Notes: a model not told the origin generated them from the sequence alone. DNA of 64,000 nucleotides from Polyangiaceae bacterium (GCA_023150915.1 JAKLKA010000018.1:1-64000), one strand, 5' to 3'. Shown: positions 18,042 to 27,331, counted from the first letter of the stretch. Program-made: numbers and translations.

Positions 18042-18466
18042 GAGCCGCAGCCGCGCCGCACGTTCTCGGTGGCGGTCTCGAGCTGGCCTTTGGCGCGGGC
18101 GCAGCGCCCGCCCGGATCGCCCGGACCGTTCAAGTCGCAGATGCGCGCCGCGGATCGGCGCATCGAGTCGAGGGCCTTCCTGGCGACCTCGCAGTCCCGT
18201 GTGGAAGACAGCGCGCGCGCCAGATCCCGCGAGTCACGGTCGAAGGTGGCCTCGGCCTCGTCGAGGGTCACCAGGGCCGGCTGAGCGAACCCCGGTTGAG
18301 CCGCGGGGCCCCCCTCGGGCTCTTGCTTCTTCTGGCTCTCGACGTCGGGAGACTCGGGCGCGAGCTCGCCGCCCTGCGGGGCCGAAGCCGGTGCCTCGAG
18401 TTGCTTGGCGGGTGCCGCGCAGCCGCCCACGCACAGCGCGGCGAGCACCAGCGCGCGGGCGCTCAT
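18038..18466 (-). CDS. Small lipoprotein, unknown function
   Basis: A 142-residue protein with a lipoprotein signal (CVGGC, lipidated Cys16). A Pro/Glu-rich stretch of about 50 residues follows, then a helical C-terminal half with four Cys (STRDCEVARKAL and RICDLNGP among them). No family is recognised. Both ends overlap neighbouring genes by 4 bases, in an operon headed by an ECF sigma factor. It is likely to sit in the periplasm or outer membrane. Confidence 0.7.
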   Translation of the reverse strand: MSARALVLAALCVGGCAAPAKQLEAPASAPQGGELAPESPDVESQKKQEPEGGPAAQPGFAQPALVTLDEAEATFDRDSRDLARALSSTRDCEVARKALDSMRRSAARICDLNGPGDPGGRCARAKGQLETATENVRRGCGS

Positions 18467-19050
18467 GGCGCGGCCTCCGGTTTCGCCGTGGCCCGCTCGA
18501 TCACCTCGGCCTGGATCGCCATCGACTTCTCGAACGCGTCCAGGGCCCGCTTCTTCGCCGCCTCGGCGCCGGCCTTGTCGCCCTTGGCGTCCAGCTCTTT
18601 GGCCAGACGCTCGTCCACCAGGCCCCGAACCTCGAAGAGGTGACCGCGGAAATAGGTGGTCTCTCGGGCCAGTTCGAGACCGCGCTCGACGTCCTTCGCG
18701 GCCGCGTCGTGTTGCCCCAGCTGACTCTTCAAATCTGCGAGCCGGGCCAGCGTGTCGGCCATCACTTCGCGCACTTCGGCCGGCGCGCTGGCGCCGCCGC
18801 CGCCGGGGGCAGGCCCGTCCACCAGCCGCTGCAAGGGCTCGACGGCCTTGTCCAGCGCGCCCGCTTCTTCGTGCCGGTCGGCGATGTGATGCGCGCTCTT
18901 CGCGCGGGACAGGTACGCGAGCAGCACCGGATCGACCGGCAGCCCCGCGTCCCCTTCGGGTGACCGCTCGCCCTTGCTGCAGCCGGTGAGCCCCGCGCCC
19001 AGCAGCGCGAGCAGCACCAGCGCCGAAGCGAGCCAACGCCGCGCGGTCAT
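18463..19050 (-). CDS. Helical-repeat lipoprotein, unknown function
   Basis: A 195-residue protein with a signal peptide ending in LTGC (lipidated Cys24). The mature part is almost entirely helical with TPR-like spacing (AKSAHHIADRHEEAGALDKA, then AAKDVERGLELARETTYFRG). It may be a periplasmic scaffold or peptidase partner. It overlaps the anti-sigma gene upstream and the second lipoprotein downstream by 4 bases each, so all are cotranslated. Function is not recognised. Confidence 0.7.
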   Translation of the reverse strand: MTARRWLASALVLLALLGAGLTGCSKGERSPEGDAGLPVDPVLLAYLSRAKSAHHIADRHEEAGALDKAVEPLQRLVDGPAPGGGGASAPAEVREVMADTLARLADLKSQLGQHDAAAKDVERGLELARETTYFRGHLFEVRGLVDERLAKELDAKGDKAGAEAAKKRALDAFEKSMAIQAEVIERATAKPEAAP

Positions 19051-19655
19051 CGCACCCCCCACAAGGCGTAGCGGTTCGAGCGCAGATCGCGCGAGCGGGC
19101 CAGAGCGATGCGATCGACCCGGGCGGTGGTCGCGCCCGGCTCGAACTTCTCGCTGAACATGCCGGCGGTGGAGCGTGACACGGCCAGCGCCTCGGCCTGA
19201 GCCGCCAGCTCGGTTCCGCGGCCTCCGTCGAGCGCCGGCGAGATCACCAGGAACCACGAGGCCGCGAGGGCGACCGTGGTGGTCGCCACGGTACCGAAGG
19301 CCACGATCAGCACCTTCCGGCGGCGGCTCACCCGCTTGCCCAGGACCCGCTCGGCGACCCGCTCGGCGTCGAGCTCTCGCAGCGCCGGGGGGGCTGCGGC
19401 GGCGCGCAAGGCCCGGGCGAGATCCGCCGAGGCATGGCTGCCCCGACCTTCCAGCGCGTCGCGCAGGCGCTCGCTCTCGGCGATCTCTTCGTCGCTGGGC
19501 GGCGCCAGCGGATCTTCCAGCGCGGCGGCGATCAGCGCCTCGTTGACCGCCGGATCCAGCTGCCCTGGCGCGAACGCGGCGCGCAGCGCCCGGGCCAGCT
19601 CTTCTTCTTGCTCTTCGGGCAAGAGCGCGAGGTCGTCGGACGAGTCGCGGGTCAT
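19047..19655 (-). CDS. Probable anti-sigma factor (single-pass membrane protein)
   Basis: A 202-residue protein with a cytoplasmic N-terminal region of about 110 residues, one transmembrane segment at about 115-140 (KVLIVAFGTVATTTVALAAS) and a short periplasmic tail. There is no canonical zinc HxxxCxxC anti-sigma motif. The assignment rests on topology and on its start overlapping the stop of the ECF sigma gene (ATGA), the usual arrangement for a cognate anti-sigma factor. Confidence 0.65.
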   Translation of the reverse strand: MTRDSSDDLALLPEEQEEELARALRAAFAPGQLDPAVNEALIAAALEDPLAPPSDEEIAESERLRDALEGRGSHASADLARALRAAAAPPALRELDAERVAERVLGKRVSRRRKVLIVAFGTVATTTVALAASWFLVISPALDGGRGTELAAQAEALAVSRSTAGMFSEKFEPGATTARVDRIALARSRDLRSNRYALWGVR

Positions 19656-20272
19656 GACCCACCTCCCTCGCTCGCAAGCGCCTTCTTCAGCGCGGCCATC
19701 GCGCGATGGAGTACCACGTCGAAGGTCGCCACGCTGACTTCCAGCTCCTTGGCGGCTTCGTCGCGCGAACGCTCTTCCAGCACACGCAGGCGAATTGCGG
19801 TGGCGTAGCGCGGGTTCAGCCGCCCCAGCAGCTCTTCCACCCGGCCCCGGGCCTGGGCCAGGTCGTGCTGCTCGATCACGTCGGTTTCGCGGTCGTCGCG
19901 CGCGGCTGCGTCGATCTCGCGCTCGACGTCGGCGGGCTCGAACAGCACCTCGCGCTTCTTCGCGCGCAGCTGGTCCAGCGCGACCCGCAGCGCCACGACC
20001 CGCAGCCAGGGGTAGACCCCGACGCTTTGCCAGGTGAACTGCTCGAAGCGCTCGACCACCTTCATGTAGGTCGCGCTCAGCGCTTCTTCGGCGGCGGCGG
20101 CGCTGCCCAGGCGCGGCAAGAGCACACTGCGATACAGCCGCGGCCCATAGCGACGCAGCAGGGTGCCCAGCGCCTCGCGGTCCCCCGCCTGCGCCCGCAC
20201 TGCCAGCACGCGCTCCGCTTCGAGCTCTGCCGGGTCCCGTTCCTGCACGGCGGGGACTCTACACGGCGGCAT
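19652..20272 (-). CDS. ECF-family RNA polymerase sigma factor
   Basis: About 206 residues. Region 2 begins near residue 20 (ERVLAVRAQAGDREALGTLL, then PRLYRSVLL). The -10-binding helix includes WLRVVALRVALDQLR. Region 4 lies at the C-terminus (EERSRDEAAKELEVSVATFDV), with an HTH that reads the -35 element. It should direct its own operon, but I could not define an autoregulated promoter. The start is uncertain: the frame is open to 20371, but ATG 20272 gives a normal ECF length and has GAGGG about 12 bases upstream. It heads the minus-strand run down to 10029. Confidence 0.85.
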   Translation of the reverse strand: MPPCRVPAVQERDPAELEAERVLAVRAQAGDREALGTLLRRYGPRLYRSVLLPRLGSAAAAEEALSATYMKVVERFEQFTWQSVGVYPWLRVVALRVALDQLRAKKREVLFEPADVEREIDAAARDDRETDVIEQHDLAQARGRVEELLGRLNPRYATAIRLRVLEERSRDEAAKELEVSVATFDVVLHRAMAALKKALASEGGGS

Positions 20273-20418
20273 CGTGCCGAACAGCCCTCGCCAGACGTCC
20301 CACGCGACCTGCCCGAGCCCGAGCGCAGAGGCGGGCAGGGGGGTGGGGGCCGTCAGGCACAGCGCGGTCATGCCATCGGAACGGCCGGAGCCGCCCCGAG
20401 CTTACGCCCGGGCGTTCA

Positions 20419-21336
20419 GTGGCCCAAGTCACGCAGGTTCGAGAAAAGGCCTTGCCAAAGGCCGCTGCGGCCGAAAGATTCGCCCTCACCTTGGCTTCCG
20501 GCTCCAGCATTTGTCCGCACTGCGGGGGGCTGAACTCCGTGGACGAGAAGACCTGCTTCCGCTGCGGGCAGCGCCTGCCGGGCCCTGCCGGGCGCGCCGC
20601 GGCGGGCCTTCTGACCACCCTGCTCGGCCGCGACAGCCCGCTGACCAAGCTGTACGTGATCGTGTGCGTCGCGGTCTTCGTGATGACCGTGCTCGCCACC
20701 AAGAAGCTCGCCATGCTGGGCGGCGTGCGCCCTTCCGAGGCGCTGCGCTGGGGCGCGCTCTTCGGGACGCTGGGGCGCGACGAGCCCTGGCGCTACCTGT
20801 CGGCGATGTTCGTGCACTTCGGTGCTCTGCACCTGGGCTTCAACATGATGGCCCTCTGGGACTTCGGGCGCGCCACCGAGCTGCGACTGGGCTCGGGCCG
20901 GTTCGCCCTGATCTTCGTCGGCACGGGCATCGCTGGGTTCGTGGTCAGCGACGTGTGGTACGCCGTGAGCGGCGCGCCGGCGTTGACCGCCGGAGCGAGC
21001 GGCGGGCTGTTCGGCCTGATTGCCGCCTTGATCGGCTATCTCTACGCGGCCCGCGACCCCGCCTGGAAGCAGTACTTGGTGCGGGTGGCGGTCTACGCGG
21101 TCATCTTTGCGCTGGCGCTGTCGGTGAACAACGCCGCGCACATCGGCGGCTTCGTGGTGGGGTTCGCCATGGGCTACGCGTTCTACAAAGAGCCGTCGCC
21201 CTGGAGCCGGAACAAGCTCTTCGGGGCCGTGGCCGCGCTCTTGGTGCTCGCCAGCTTCGCATCGATCGGGCTCAGCCACCTGTCCAGCGTGTGGCGCGAG
21301 GTGAGGCAACAAGAGCTGATGATGGGGCGGGACTAG
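20419..21336 (+). CDS. Rhomboid intramembrane serine protease with zinc-ribbon N-terminus
   Basis: A 305-residue protein. A Cys4 ribbon occupies residues 32-49 (C32-x2-C35, C46-x2-C49), followed by six hydrophobic segments. Catalytic Ser194 lies in GASGGLFG and catalytic His241 in NNAAHIGG. The WR motif (PWRYL) of loop 1 and HxGxxHLxFNM are present, so it should be active. It cleaves transmembrane helices of unknown substrates. A GTG at 20419 gives the listed start, and the true start may lie some codons downstream. It is divergent from the ECF sigma gene. Confidence 0.88.
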   Translation: MAQVTQVREKALPKAAAAERFALTLASGSSICPHCGGLNSVDEKTCFRCGQRLPGPAGRAAAGLLTTLLGRDSPLTKLYVIVCVAVFVMTVLATKKLAMLGGVRPSEALRWGALFGTLGRDEPWRYLSAMFVHFGALHLGFNMMALWDFGRATELRLGSGRFALIFVGTGIAGFVVSDVWYAVSGAPALTAGASGGLFGLIAALIGYLYAARDPAWKQYLVRVAVYAVIFALALSVNNAAHIGGFVVGFAMGYAFYKEPSPWSRNKLFGAVAALLVLASFASIGLSHLSSVWREVRQQELMMGRD

Positions 21337-23513
21337 CGCTTTCGCCGCCGCGCGCCCAGCGCCCAGGCGAGCGGCCCGAGCACGCTTCCGGCCAGCGCGC
21401 CGACGACCCACGGGCTCCAGGCCGCGGTGACCTCGATCCGGTGGCGCCCCTCGGGCACGCTGATGGACGGATAGCCCGGAAACACCATGCGCGACTCGAC
21501 GGGCCGCCCGTCGAGGCTCCAGCGCCACCAGGGGTGGGCGGTCACGCGCAGCACCAGCGCCACCGGCGCTTGCCCTTCGAGCTCGATCACGTGACGGCCA
21601 GAGGCGTGCTGCTCGTTCGAGCGGCTCGCGGCACCTTCGGCGCACGAGTCCGAGAGCGCTTCGAAGGACGGCGGCCCGTCGACGACGAGCTCGGTCCACC
21701 CGGAGGGGTCGAACAGGGCGACTCGCCGGTGCTCGCTGTCCGCGTCTTCCAGCAGGCCGGCGGCGAGCGCGCCGTTCGGCCCGCTGCGGCGCTCGCGGAT
21801 GCATCCCACGCCGAAGAGCCCGCTCCCACCGCGGCGCGCGTACAGGTGCAGGGCGCCGTGGCGCGCGAGCAGGTCGAAGCTCGAGGCGTTCGTCGGGGTC
21901 AGCGGCTGGCCGACGAGCAGGTGGCTGATGCCCAGCGTCTCGGCGCGGTGGGCCAGCCCCGGGTCCTCGAGAGCCAGCCGGCGGACGAGCTGCCATGCGA
22001 AGCCAACGTGGGCCCCGACCCCACGCGTGGTGGCGAGGGGCAGGGCAGAGTCCGCTTCCAGCCCGGTCAGCGCCGCGCAGTTGGCAGCCAGTGACCCTTC
22101 GCGGTCGTCGATGAAGAGCCGCCCTCCCTGCAGCCTGCGCAGGTCGGCGCGCAGCGCGGCGAGCTCCGAAAAGGTCGGATCGGCGGTGCCGCACGGCCCC
22201 TGGGCCACGCTGTGGGCAATGGCGTCGATGCGGGCGTTCACCGCCTCCAGGTGCGAGTGGGCCATCGGAGCGGCCACGGCCACGACCAGCGCCGAGACGA
22301 CGACCTGAAGCGCACGGCGCGACAGGCGTGGCGAGAGGAAGCTCGCCACGGCCGAGCGCTGCACCTCGAGCGCGGTCACGACCGCTGCGGCACCCACCAG
22401 GGGCAAGATCGCGAGCAATCGCAGCGGCTGCAGCACCTTCAGCGCCATCTCGCCCAGGCGGCCGGACTGGCCCAGCGAAGGGCCAATCACGCTGAGCACC
22501 ACCGCCAGCACGGTCGCCACGAGCGCCATGCGAGCGGCCCGCATGCGGGCCCGGGCGGCCAGCACCACCACCGCCCCCAGCCAGAGCGCGGTGAACAGCG
22601 GAAGGCGATCGCGATCGAGCAGCTCTCCGCCCCAGAACCAGTCCGCCAAGCGGTCGGCGCCGAAGCCGACCTGCATCCAGCGAGGCAGCGGCGGCCAGCC
22701 GAAGGGCAAGAGCAAGTGGCGCATGCCGTGGCCGTAGACCACGGCCGAGCACACCACCGCAGAAGCCAGGCTGGACACCGCAGCGACGACCCAGCGGCGC
22801 TGCCCACTGACGACGCAGACGCCCACGAGCAGGATTGCGCCGCCGAGCGCGACCTGCGGATGGGCGAGGAACGCCAGGTTGGCCCAGAGCGCAGCCCCCG
22901 CAAGGTGCTGCGAGGTCAGCACCCGGGTCAGCCACAGCACCATCAGCGGCATGACCACGCATTGCGAGACCAGGCCGGTGTGAAAGTACGTGGCGCTCGA
23001 GCCGACGAACGGATTGAGGGGGCTGACCCAGACCAAGGAGAACGCGCCCAAGAGGCTCGAGAGCTCGGCGGCGCCCAGCCGGCGCGCCAGCCGGTAGGCC
23101 AAGATCGGCGTCATTGCCACGCACGCCAGGCACACGGCGTTCGTCGCGGCCACCGGCGAGGCGCCAAGCGCCATTGGCAGACCCACCAGCACCCAGCCAA
23201 AGATTGGATAGTGCGTGGCGAGGGGGAAGCCCCCGAGGTAGCTGTCGATCCAGCCGCTGCCCCAGCCCCCCTCGAACAGCTGGCGTGCGACCACCGCGTG
23301 GGTCCGCGCGTCGGCGGGCAGAAACCCCGGCATGGGCCGGGTCGCCAGGACCAGCGAGAGCTCGGGGGTGTGGGCCACCAGCAGCGCGGCGATCGCCAGG
23401 GCGTCTCGCCAGGTCGGAGTGGGGGCCGCCGCTGGAGCGTCGGTCGGCGCCTTGGCGCGCAATCCGGCGAAGACCGCCAGGAGCGCGACGACCACGAGTG
23501 CTCCTTGGATCAT
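21333..23513 (-). CDS. Large polytopic membrane protein, GT-C/YfhO-like
   Basis: A 726-residue protein. The N-terminal 430 residues hold about eleven to twelve hydrophobic segments. A first loop carries ADARTHAVVARQLFEGG, reminiscent of the acidic loop of GT-C glycosyltransferases. The C-terminal 290 residues form an extracytoplasmic domain with a beta-rich segment that ends in one more membrane helix (about 700-720). YfhO-like and 6-pyruvoyl-type membrane proteins share this plan. A lipid-linked sugar donor is likely for the family, but the acceptor is unknown. It converges with the rhomboid gene with a 4-base overlap. Confidence 0.7.
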   Translation of the reverse strand: MIQGALVVVALLAVFAGLRAKAPTDAPAAAPTPTWRDALAIAALLVAHTPELSLVLATRPMPGFLPADARTHAVVARQLFEGGWGSGWIDSYLGGFPLATHYPIFGWVLVGLPMALGASPVAATNAVCLACVAMTPILAYRLARRLGAAELSSLLGAFSLVWVSPLNPFVGSSATYFHTGLVSQCVVMPLMVLWLTRVLTSQHLAGAALWANLAFLAHPQVALGGAILLVGVCVVSGQRRWVVAAVSSLASAVVCSAVVYGHGMRHLLLPFGWPPLPRWMQVGFGADRLADWFWGGELLDRDRLPLFTALWLGAVVVLAARARMRAARMALVATVLAVVLSVIGPSLGQSGRLGEMALKVLQPLRLLAILPLVGAAAVVTALEVQRSAVASFLSPRLSRRALQVVVSALVVAVAAPMAHSHLEAVNARIDAIAHSVAQGPCGTADPTFSELAALRADLRRLQGGRLFIDDREGSLAANCAALTGLEADSALPLATTRGVGAHVGFAWQLVRRLALEDPGLAHRAETLGISHLLVGQPLTPTNASSFDLLARHGALHLYARRGGSGLFGVGCIRERRSGPNGALAAGLLEDADSEHRRVALFDPSGWTELVVDGPPSFEALSDSCAEGAASRSNEQHASGRHVIELEGQAPVALVLRVTAHPWWRWSLDGRPVESRMVFPGYPSISVPEGRHRIEVTAAWSPWVVGALAGSVLGPLAWALGARRRKR

Positions 23514-23535
23514 GACGATCGAGCGCCGCCGACCA

Positions 23536-25137
23536 CTATTCCGGAGCGGGCGTCTTGGCGGTCGCGGAGCCCGTCACGGGTGCGGACTTCTCACCCGTGC
23601 TGAACGTGCCGACCCAGCTGCCCGACAGCGCGCTCGGTTGCGCGTGGTCGTCGACGGTGGCCTCGGCGGTGGCAGCCACCGCGAGCAGCGCCGTCGGTGC
23701 TGCCGGCTGGGTCGAGGCGCCCCGGGCCCAGCTCCACTGTAGCTCGAGGCCGCTCTGGCAGAGCTTCTGCGCGCAGCTGGCGTCGCAGCCCGGGAAAGCT
23801 TGACCCGACCCGGTGCCCGCGGCGACCAACGCTTGCGCGACGCCCTTGCAGCTGGCCAGCTCTGCGAGCGCAGCGGGCACGCTGCTGGCGCCGGCGACCG
23901 CGGCCTTGGCGGGCGCAACGGCCAGCAGGGCGACGAGCTCGGAGGGCAGGAACTGAAGGTCGACACCCAGGGCCACGGTGTCGTCGGGTTGTGGCTGCCA
24001 AGAGGCGAGGTATTTCTCGGCCGCGCCCGCCTCCAACGGGTTGGCGCCGCCCACGCTGTCGAGCTGGAACCAGGCGCTGGCGTCGCTGCCCACGGCGCGG
24101 GTCAGGCGCCCGCGAATCACGTCGGGCGACGCGAACGCCTCGGCACCTTGCCCGAGCCAGGGCGAAAGCTTGGTGCGCAGCCCGTTCTGACCGCCGAGCA
24201 CGTTCACCAGTGCGGCGTCCCAACCGCCGGTCTTGCGAGCCGCCTGGAACCCAGCGTCGCCCGCCTGGGCCTGCATGGCGTCGAGCAACGCGCTCGGGTC
24301 GTTCGTCGCCGGCGAGAACGCCAGCAGCATGGAGTCGACGCCCAGCAGGTCGCTCCATTTCCCCTTCGCCCCGTCCAGGCCCAGCGTCACGTCCAGCTTG
24401 GCGTCGCCCAGCTGGATGGGAATGTCCACGACCGGCACTTCGATGGTTTGAACTTCGCCCGCGGTGAGCTCGGCCAGCTCTTCGCAGCCCACCATCGCCT
24501 CGGCGCCGCGCAGGGTCACTGCCAGCGTCGGCCCCACCGGGACGAAGTCGACCTGAGGCACTGACCCGAACGGCGCGCTCGCCTTCAGGTCGCCGTCTTC
24601 CAGCAAGCTGCCCGTCAGCTCGGCGCACGTCACACCGGTGCGCACGCTGGCGACCCAGTGCGAAACGGTACGCTTGCCCGCATAGGCCGGAACCACCTGC
24701 AGCGCGCCGAAGCCGCTGGCGCTCACGCTCACCGCCACACTGGCCGCCACCTTGTCGCCCGAGCTGGCGCGGACGCTGAACGCTCGGGCCGAGCTGGGCG
24801 CGAACAGCACCACGTGGGCGCTGCCGGCCGCGTCGGTGCTGGTTTCGCTCGTGTCCAGCGCGGCGTCGTCGGCGTCGCCCAAGAGCGCGAACCGCACAGG
24901 GTACTTCCCGGGCGGCGAGGCCTTCACGCGAAGCTTGCGCTTCTCGCCCGGCGCCAGCGCCAGCGTGGTCGAAGGTTCGAACGTCAAGGACGAAGGTCCG
25001 CTTGCGCTGCCCCCCATTCCGCCGCTCCCGCCGCCCCCCGCTTCCGCCGCATCGCCCCCGCATGCCGCGCAGAGGCCTGCGACGCCCACCAAGAGCGCCC
25101 AGCGGGCCGCACCGACGAAGGAATGCAGGCGGGTCAT
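23536..25137 (-). CDS. Secreted lipoprotein, unknown function
   Basis: A 533-residue protein with a lipoprotein signal (GLCAAC, Cys26), then a Gly/Ser-rich linker (GGGGSGGMGGSASG), typical of myxobacterial outer-membrane or surface lipoproteins. Residues 55-160 look like an Ig-like beta domain (TLALAPGEKRKLRVKASPPG). The rest is mixed alpha/beta with several Cys near the C-terminus and repeated Ala-rich helices. No catalytic motif is recognised. It is divergent from the PilR-like gene across about 100 bases. Confidence 0.75.
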   Translation of the reverse strand: MTRLHSFVGAARWALLVGVAGLCAACGGDAAEAGGGGSGGMGGSASGPSSLTFEPSTTLALAPGEKRKLRVKASPPGKYPVRFALLGDADDAALDTSETSTDAAGSAHVVLFAPSSARAFSVRASSGDKVAASVAVSVSASGFGALQVVPAYAGKRTVSHWVASVRTGVTCAELTGSLLEDGDLKASAPFGSVPQVDFVPVGPTLAVTLRGAEAMVGCEELAELTAGEVQTIEVPVVDIPIQLGDAKLDVTLGLDGAKGKWSDLLGVDSMLLAFSPATNDPSALLDAMQAQAGDAGFQAARKTGGWDAALVNVLGGQNGLRTKLSPWLGQGAEAFASPDVIRGRLTRAVGSDASAWFQLDSVGGANPLEAGAAEKYLASWQPQPDDTVALGVDLQFLPSELVALLAVAPAKAAVAGASSVPAALAELASCKGVAQALVAAGTGSGQAFPGCDASCAQKLCQSGLELQWSWARGASTQPAAPTALLAVAATAEATVDDHAQPSALSGSWVGTFSTGEKSAPVTGSATAKTPAPE

Positions 25138-25166
25138 GTGGAAGAACAAGCGCGGAAGACTGCACA

Positions 25167-25194
25167 AGCGTAGACTTTTTGCCTGACAAAGCAA
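25167..25194 (-). promoter_or_regulatory. Candidate sigma-70 promoter for the lipoprotein gene
   Basis: On the minus strand TTGCTT (25194-25189) and TACGCT (25172-25167) are separated by 16 bases, and a start near 25160 would leave a leader of about 23 bases before ATG 25137. The stretch is the only AT-rich part of the 99-base divergent gap. The hexamers are imperfect, so this is tentative. Confidence 0.3.
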
Positions 25195-25236
25195 GAGAAG
25201 CGCCGGCCTCTGCCCGCGTGATAGAACCGGGTCGAG

Positions 25237-26667
25237 ATGGAGTCGCTGGTTCCCGGCCCGCTCAAGGTGCTGATCGTCGACGACGAGCCGTCGATCCGCC
25301 AGATGCTCCAGATCGCGCTCAAGCGCGAGGGCTACGACGTGGTCTCGGTCGCGGGCTGTCGGGCGGCCGTCGAGGCCCTTGGCACCAGCCAGCAACCGTT
25401 TCCGGTCGTGCTCACCGACCTGTCGATGCCCGACGGCTCGGGGTTCGACGTGCTGGCTGCCGCCAAGCGTCGCGCCGCGGCGACGGAGGTGATCCTGATC
25501 ACCGCGCATTCCACCGTCGAGAACGCCATCGCGGCGATGCGCGGCGGGGCCTACGACTTCGTCACCAAGCCGTTCCAGCCGGCCGAGATCACGGCGCTGG
25601 TGCAGAAGGCGCTGGAGAAGCACGACCTGACGGCAGAGAACACCCGGCTCCGCGCTCGGATCGAGCGGACCGATGTCGAGGTGCTCGGTCGCAGCCCGGC
25701 GATGCGCGCGGTGCTCGATCTGGTCGACCGCATCGCGGCGACCAAGACCACCGTCCTGATCACGGGGGAGAGCGGCACCGGAAAAGAGCGCGTGGCGCGC
25801 GCCATCCACGACCGGTCGGATCGCCGCTCGGGGCCCTTCTTGGTCGTGAATTGCGGCGCTCTGCCCGAGGCGTTGATGGAGAGCGAGCTGTTCGGCCACG
25901 AGAAGGGCGCGTTCACCGGCGCGCAGACTCGCCACCGCGGACTGTTTCGCGAGGCCGATCGCGGCACCCTCATGCTCGACGAAGTCGGCGAGCTGCCGGC
26001 GTCGCTGCAGGTCAAGCTGCTGCGCGTGCTCCAAGAGCGCAGCGTGCGGGCCGTGGGGGCCACGCAAGAGACGACCATCGACGTGCGCGTGCTGGCCGCC
26101 ACCAACCGCGACATCGAGGCCGAGGTCGCGCGCGGTGCGTTTCGCCAGGACCTGTATTACCGGCTCAACGTGATCCGCGTGGGCCTGCCGCCGCTGCGCG
26201 ACCGGCGGGAAGACATCCCCCTGATGGCCGAGCGATTCCTGCGGCGTTTCTCCTCCGAGATGGGGAAGGACGTCGCGGGCTTCAGCGCCGACGCGCTGCG
26301 CGCCCTCGAGCGCTACTCCTACCCGGGCAACGTGCGCGAGCTCGAGAACGTGATCGAGCGGTCGGTGGCGCTGGCCGGCGCGCGGTCCATCGGCCTTGGC
26401 GACCTGCCGGCGGAGGTGGCCGGCGCTGCCAGCGCGCCGGCGGGTGAGATCCTCACGCTTCCGCCCGAGGGCGCCAACCTCGACGAGCTGCTGAACGAGG
26501 TCGAGCGCCGGCTCTTGCTCTCGGCCATCGACCGCACGGCAGGCAACCGGACCGCCGCCGCCAAGCTCTTGGGCATCACGTTCCGCTCGCTCCGGTACCG
26601 GTTATCGAAGCACGGCCTGGGTGGGGACGACGAAGTGCCCAGCGAGGGCGAGCCCGGTCCGCAATAA
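25237..26667 (+). CDS. pilR: NtrC-family sigma-54 response regulator, PilR-like
   Basis: A 476-residue protein. The receiver domain covers residues 10-120, with phosphorylatable Asp61 (LTDLSMPDGSG). The AAA+ sigma-54 activation domain follows (GESGTGKE Walker A, GAFTGA loop that contacts sigma-54), then a C-terminal Fis-type HTH (GNRTAAAKLLGITFRSLRYRL). The gene lies directly before three prepilin genes, as pilR does in Myxococcus, and so probably activates pilin transcription. No cognate kinase (PilS) is in the window; the usual partner lies next to pilR, so here it must be elsewhere. Start ATG 25237 gives the normal receiver N-terminus. Confidence 0.88.
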   Translation: MESLVPGPLKVLIVDDEPSIRQMLQIALKREGYDVVSVAGCRAAVEALGTSQQPFPVVLTDLSMPDGSGFDVLAAAKRRAAATEVILITAHSTVENAIAAMRGGAYDFVTKPFQPAEITALVQKALEKHDLTAENTRLRARIERTDVEVLGRSPAMRAVLDLVDRIAATKTTVLITGESGTGKERVARAIHDRSDRRSGPFLVVNCGALPEALMESELFGHEKGAFTGAQTRHRGLFREADRGTLMLDEVGELPASLQVKLLRVLQERSVRAVGATQETTIDVRVLAATNRDIEAEVARGAFRQDLYYRLNVIRVGLPPLRDRREDIPLMAERFLRRFSSEMGKDVAGFSADALRALERYSYPGNVRELENVIERSVALAGARSIGLGDLPAEVAGAASAPAGEILTLPPEGANLDELLNEVERRLLLSAIDRTAGNRTAAAKLLGITFRSLRYRLSKHGLGGDDEVPSEGEPGPQ

Positions 26668-26779
26668 CTTGCGAGCCCGACCCCCGGTTGCGTGGCGGAA
26701 AAGGCGGTCGGAAGTCGCCTGGCCGCGCTACAATGCCCTGGCGAGCATGGAACGGAGTGTGCATCCACGGTCGCGATCC

Positions 26780-27331
26780 ATGTCCCGGCGGACGAACTTC
26801 GGGCGTCGCGGCTTCACCCTGGTGGAGCTGATGGTGGTGGTCGTGCTGGTGGGCGTTCTCGCGACCCTGGGCGTCGTGATGTTCCGCCAGTGGGTGTTCA
26901 ACACGCGCTCGGTCGAAGCTTTCGGGATGGTCCAGAGCGTTCGCGTGGCGCAAGAGCGGTGGCGTTCCGAGAACGGCACCTACCTGAACGTCTCGACGGA
27001 CATGACGTCGTGGTACCCCACGGCGACTCCGGGGAAGCGGCTGTATGCGTGGGACTACCCCGCGGGCAACGACTACGCGCGGTGGAGGCTCTTGAGCCCC
27101 ACGGTTTCGGGGCCGGTGCAGTTCGGGTACGTGACCATGGCCGGTGCGCCGTTCAGCGCTCTGCCGGCCGTGGCCACAGCTCAACAGCCCGGCTGGCCAG
27201 CCGCCAACACCATCACCGTGCCGTGGTACGTCATCCAGGCGATGGGGGACACCGACGCCGACGGCGTGAAGTCGTACTACGTTGCCGCCAGCTTCAACGG
27301 CGAGATCCTGCGCGAGAACGAAGGCGAGTGA
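26780..27331 (+). CDS. Type IV prepilin-like protein (pilin 1)
   Basis: A 183-residue protein with leader MSRRTNFGRRG, a class III prepilin cleavage site (RRG then FTLVE) and Glu5 of the mature protein, followed by a hydrophobic helix. After cleavage it would be a pilin or pseudopilin of 172 residues. The C-terminus ends GEILRENEGE, almost the same as pilin 2. A longer leader from ATG 26747 is possible. It is the first of three pilins after the PilR-like gene and 112 bases downstream of it. Confidence 0.85.
   Translation: MSRRTNFGRRGFTLVELMVVVVLVGVLATLGVVMFRQWVFNTRSVEAFGMVQSVRVAQERWRSENGTYLNVSTDMTSWYPTATPGKRLYAWDYPAGNDYARWRLLSPTVSGPVQFGYVTMAGAPFSALPAVATAQQPGWPAANTITVPWYVIQAMGDTDADGVKSYYVAASFNGEILRENEGE

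Noticed and set aside
26729-26734. TACAAT before pilin 1 as a -10 box
   Set aside because: No acceptable -35 hexamer at 16-18 bases upstream (GGTCGG), so only half a promoter is present.
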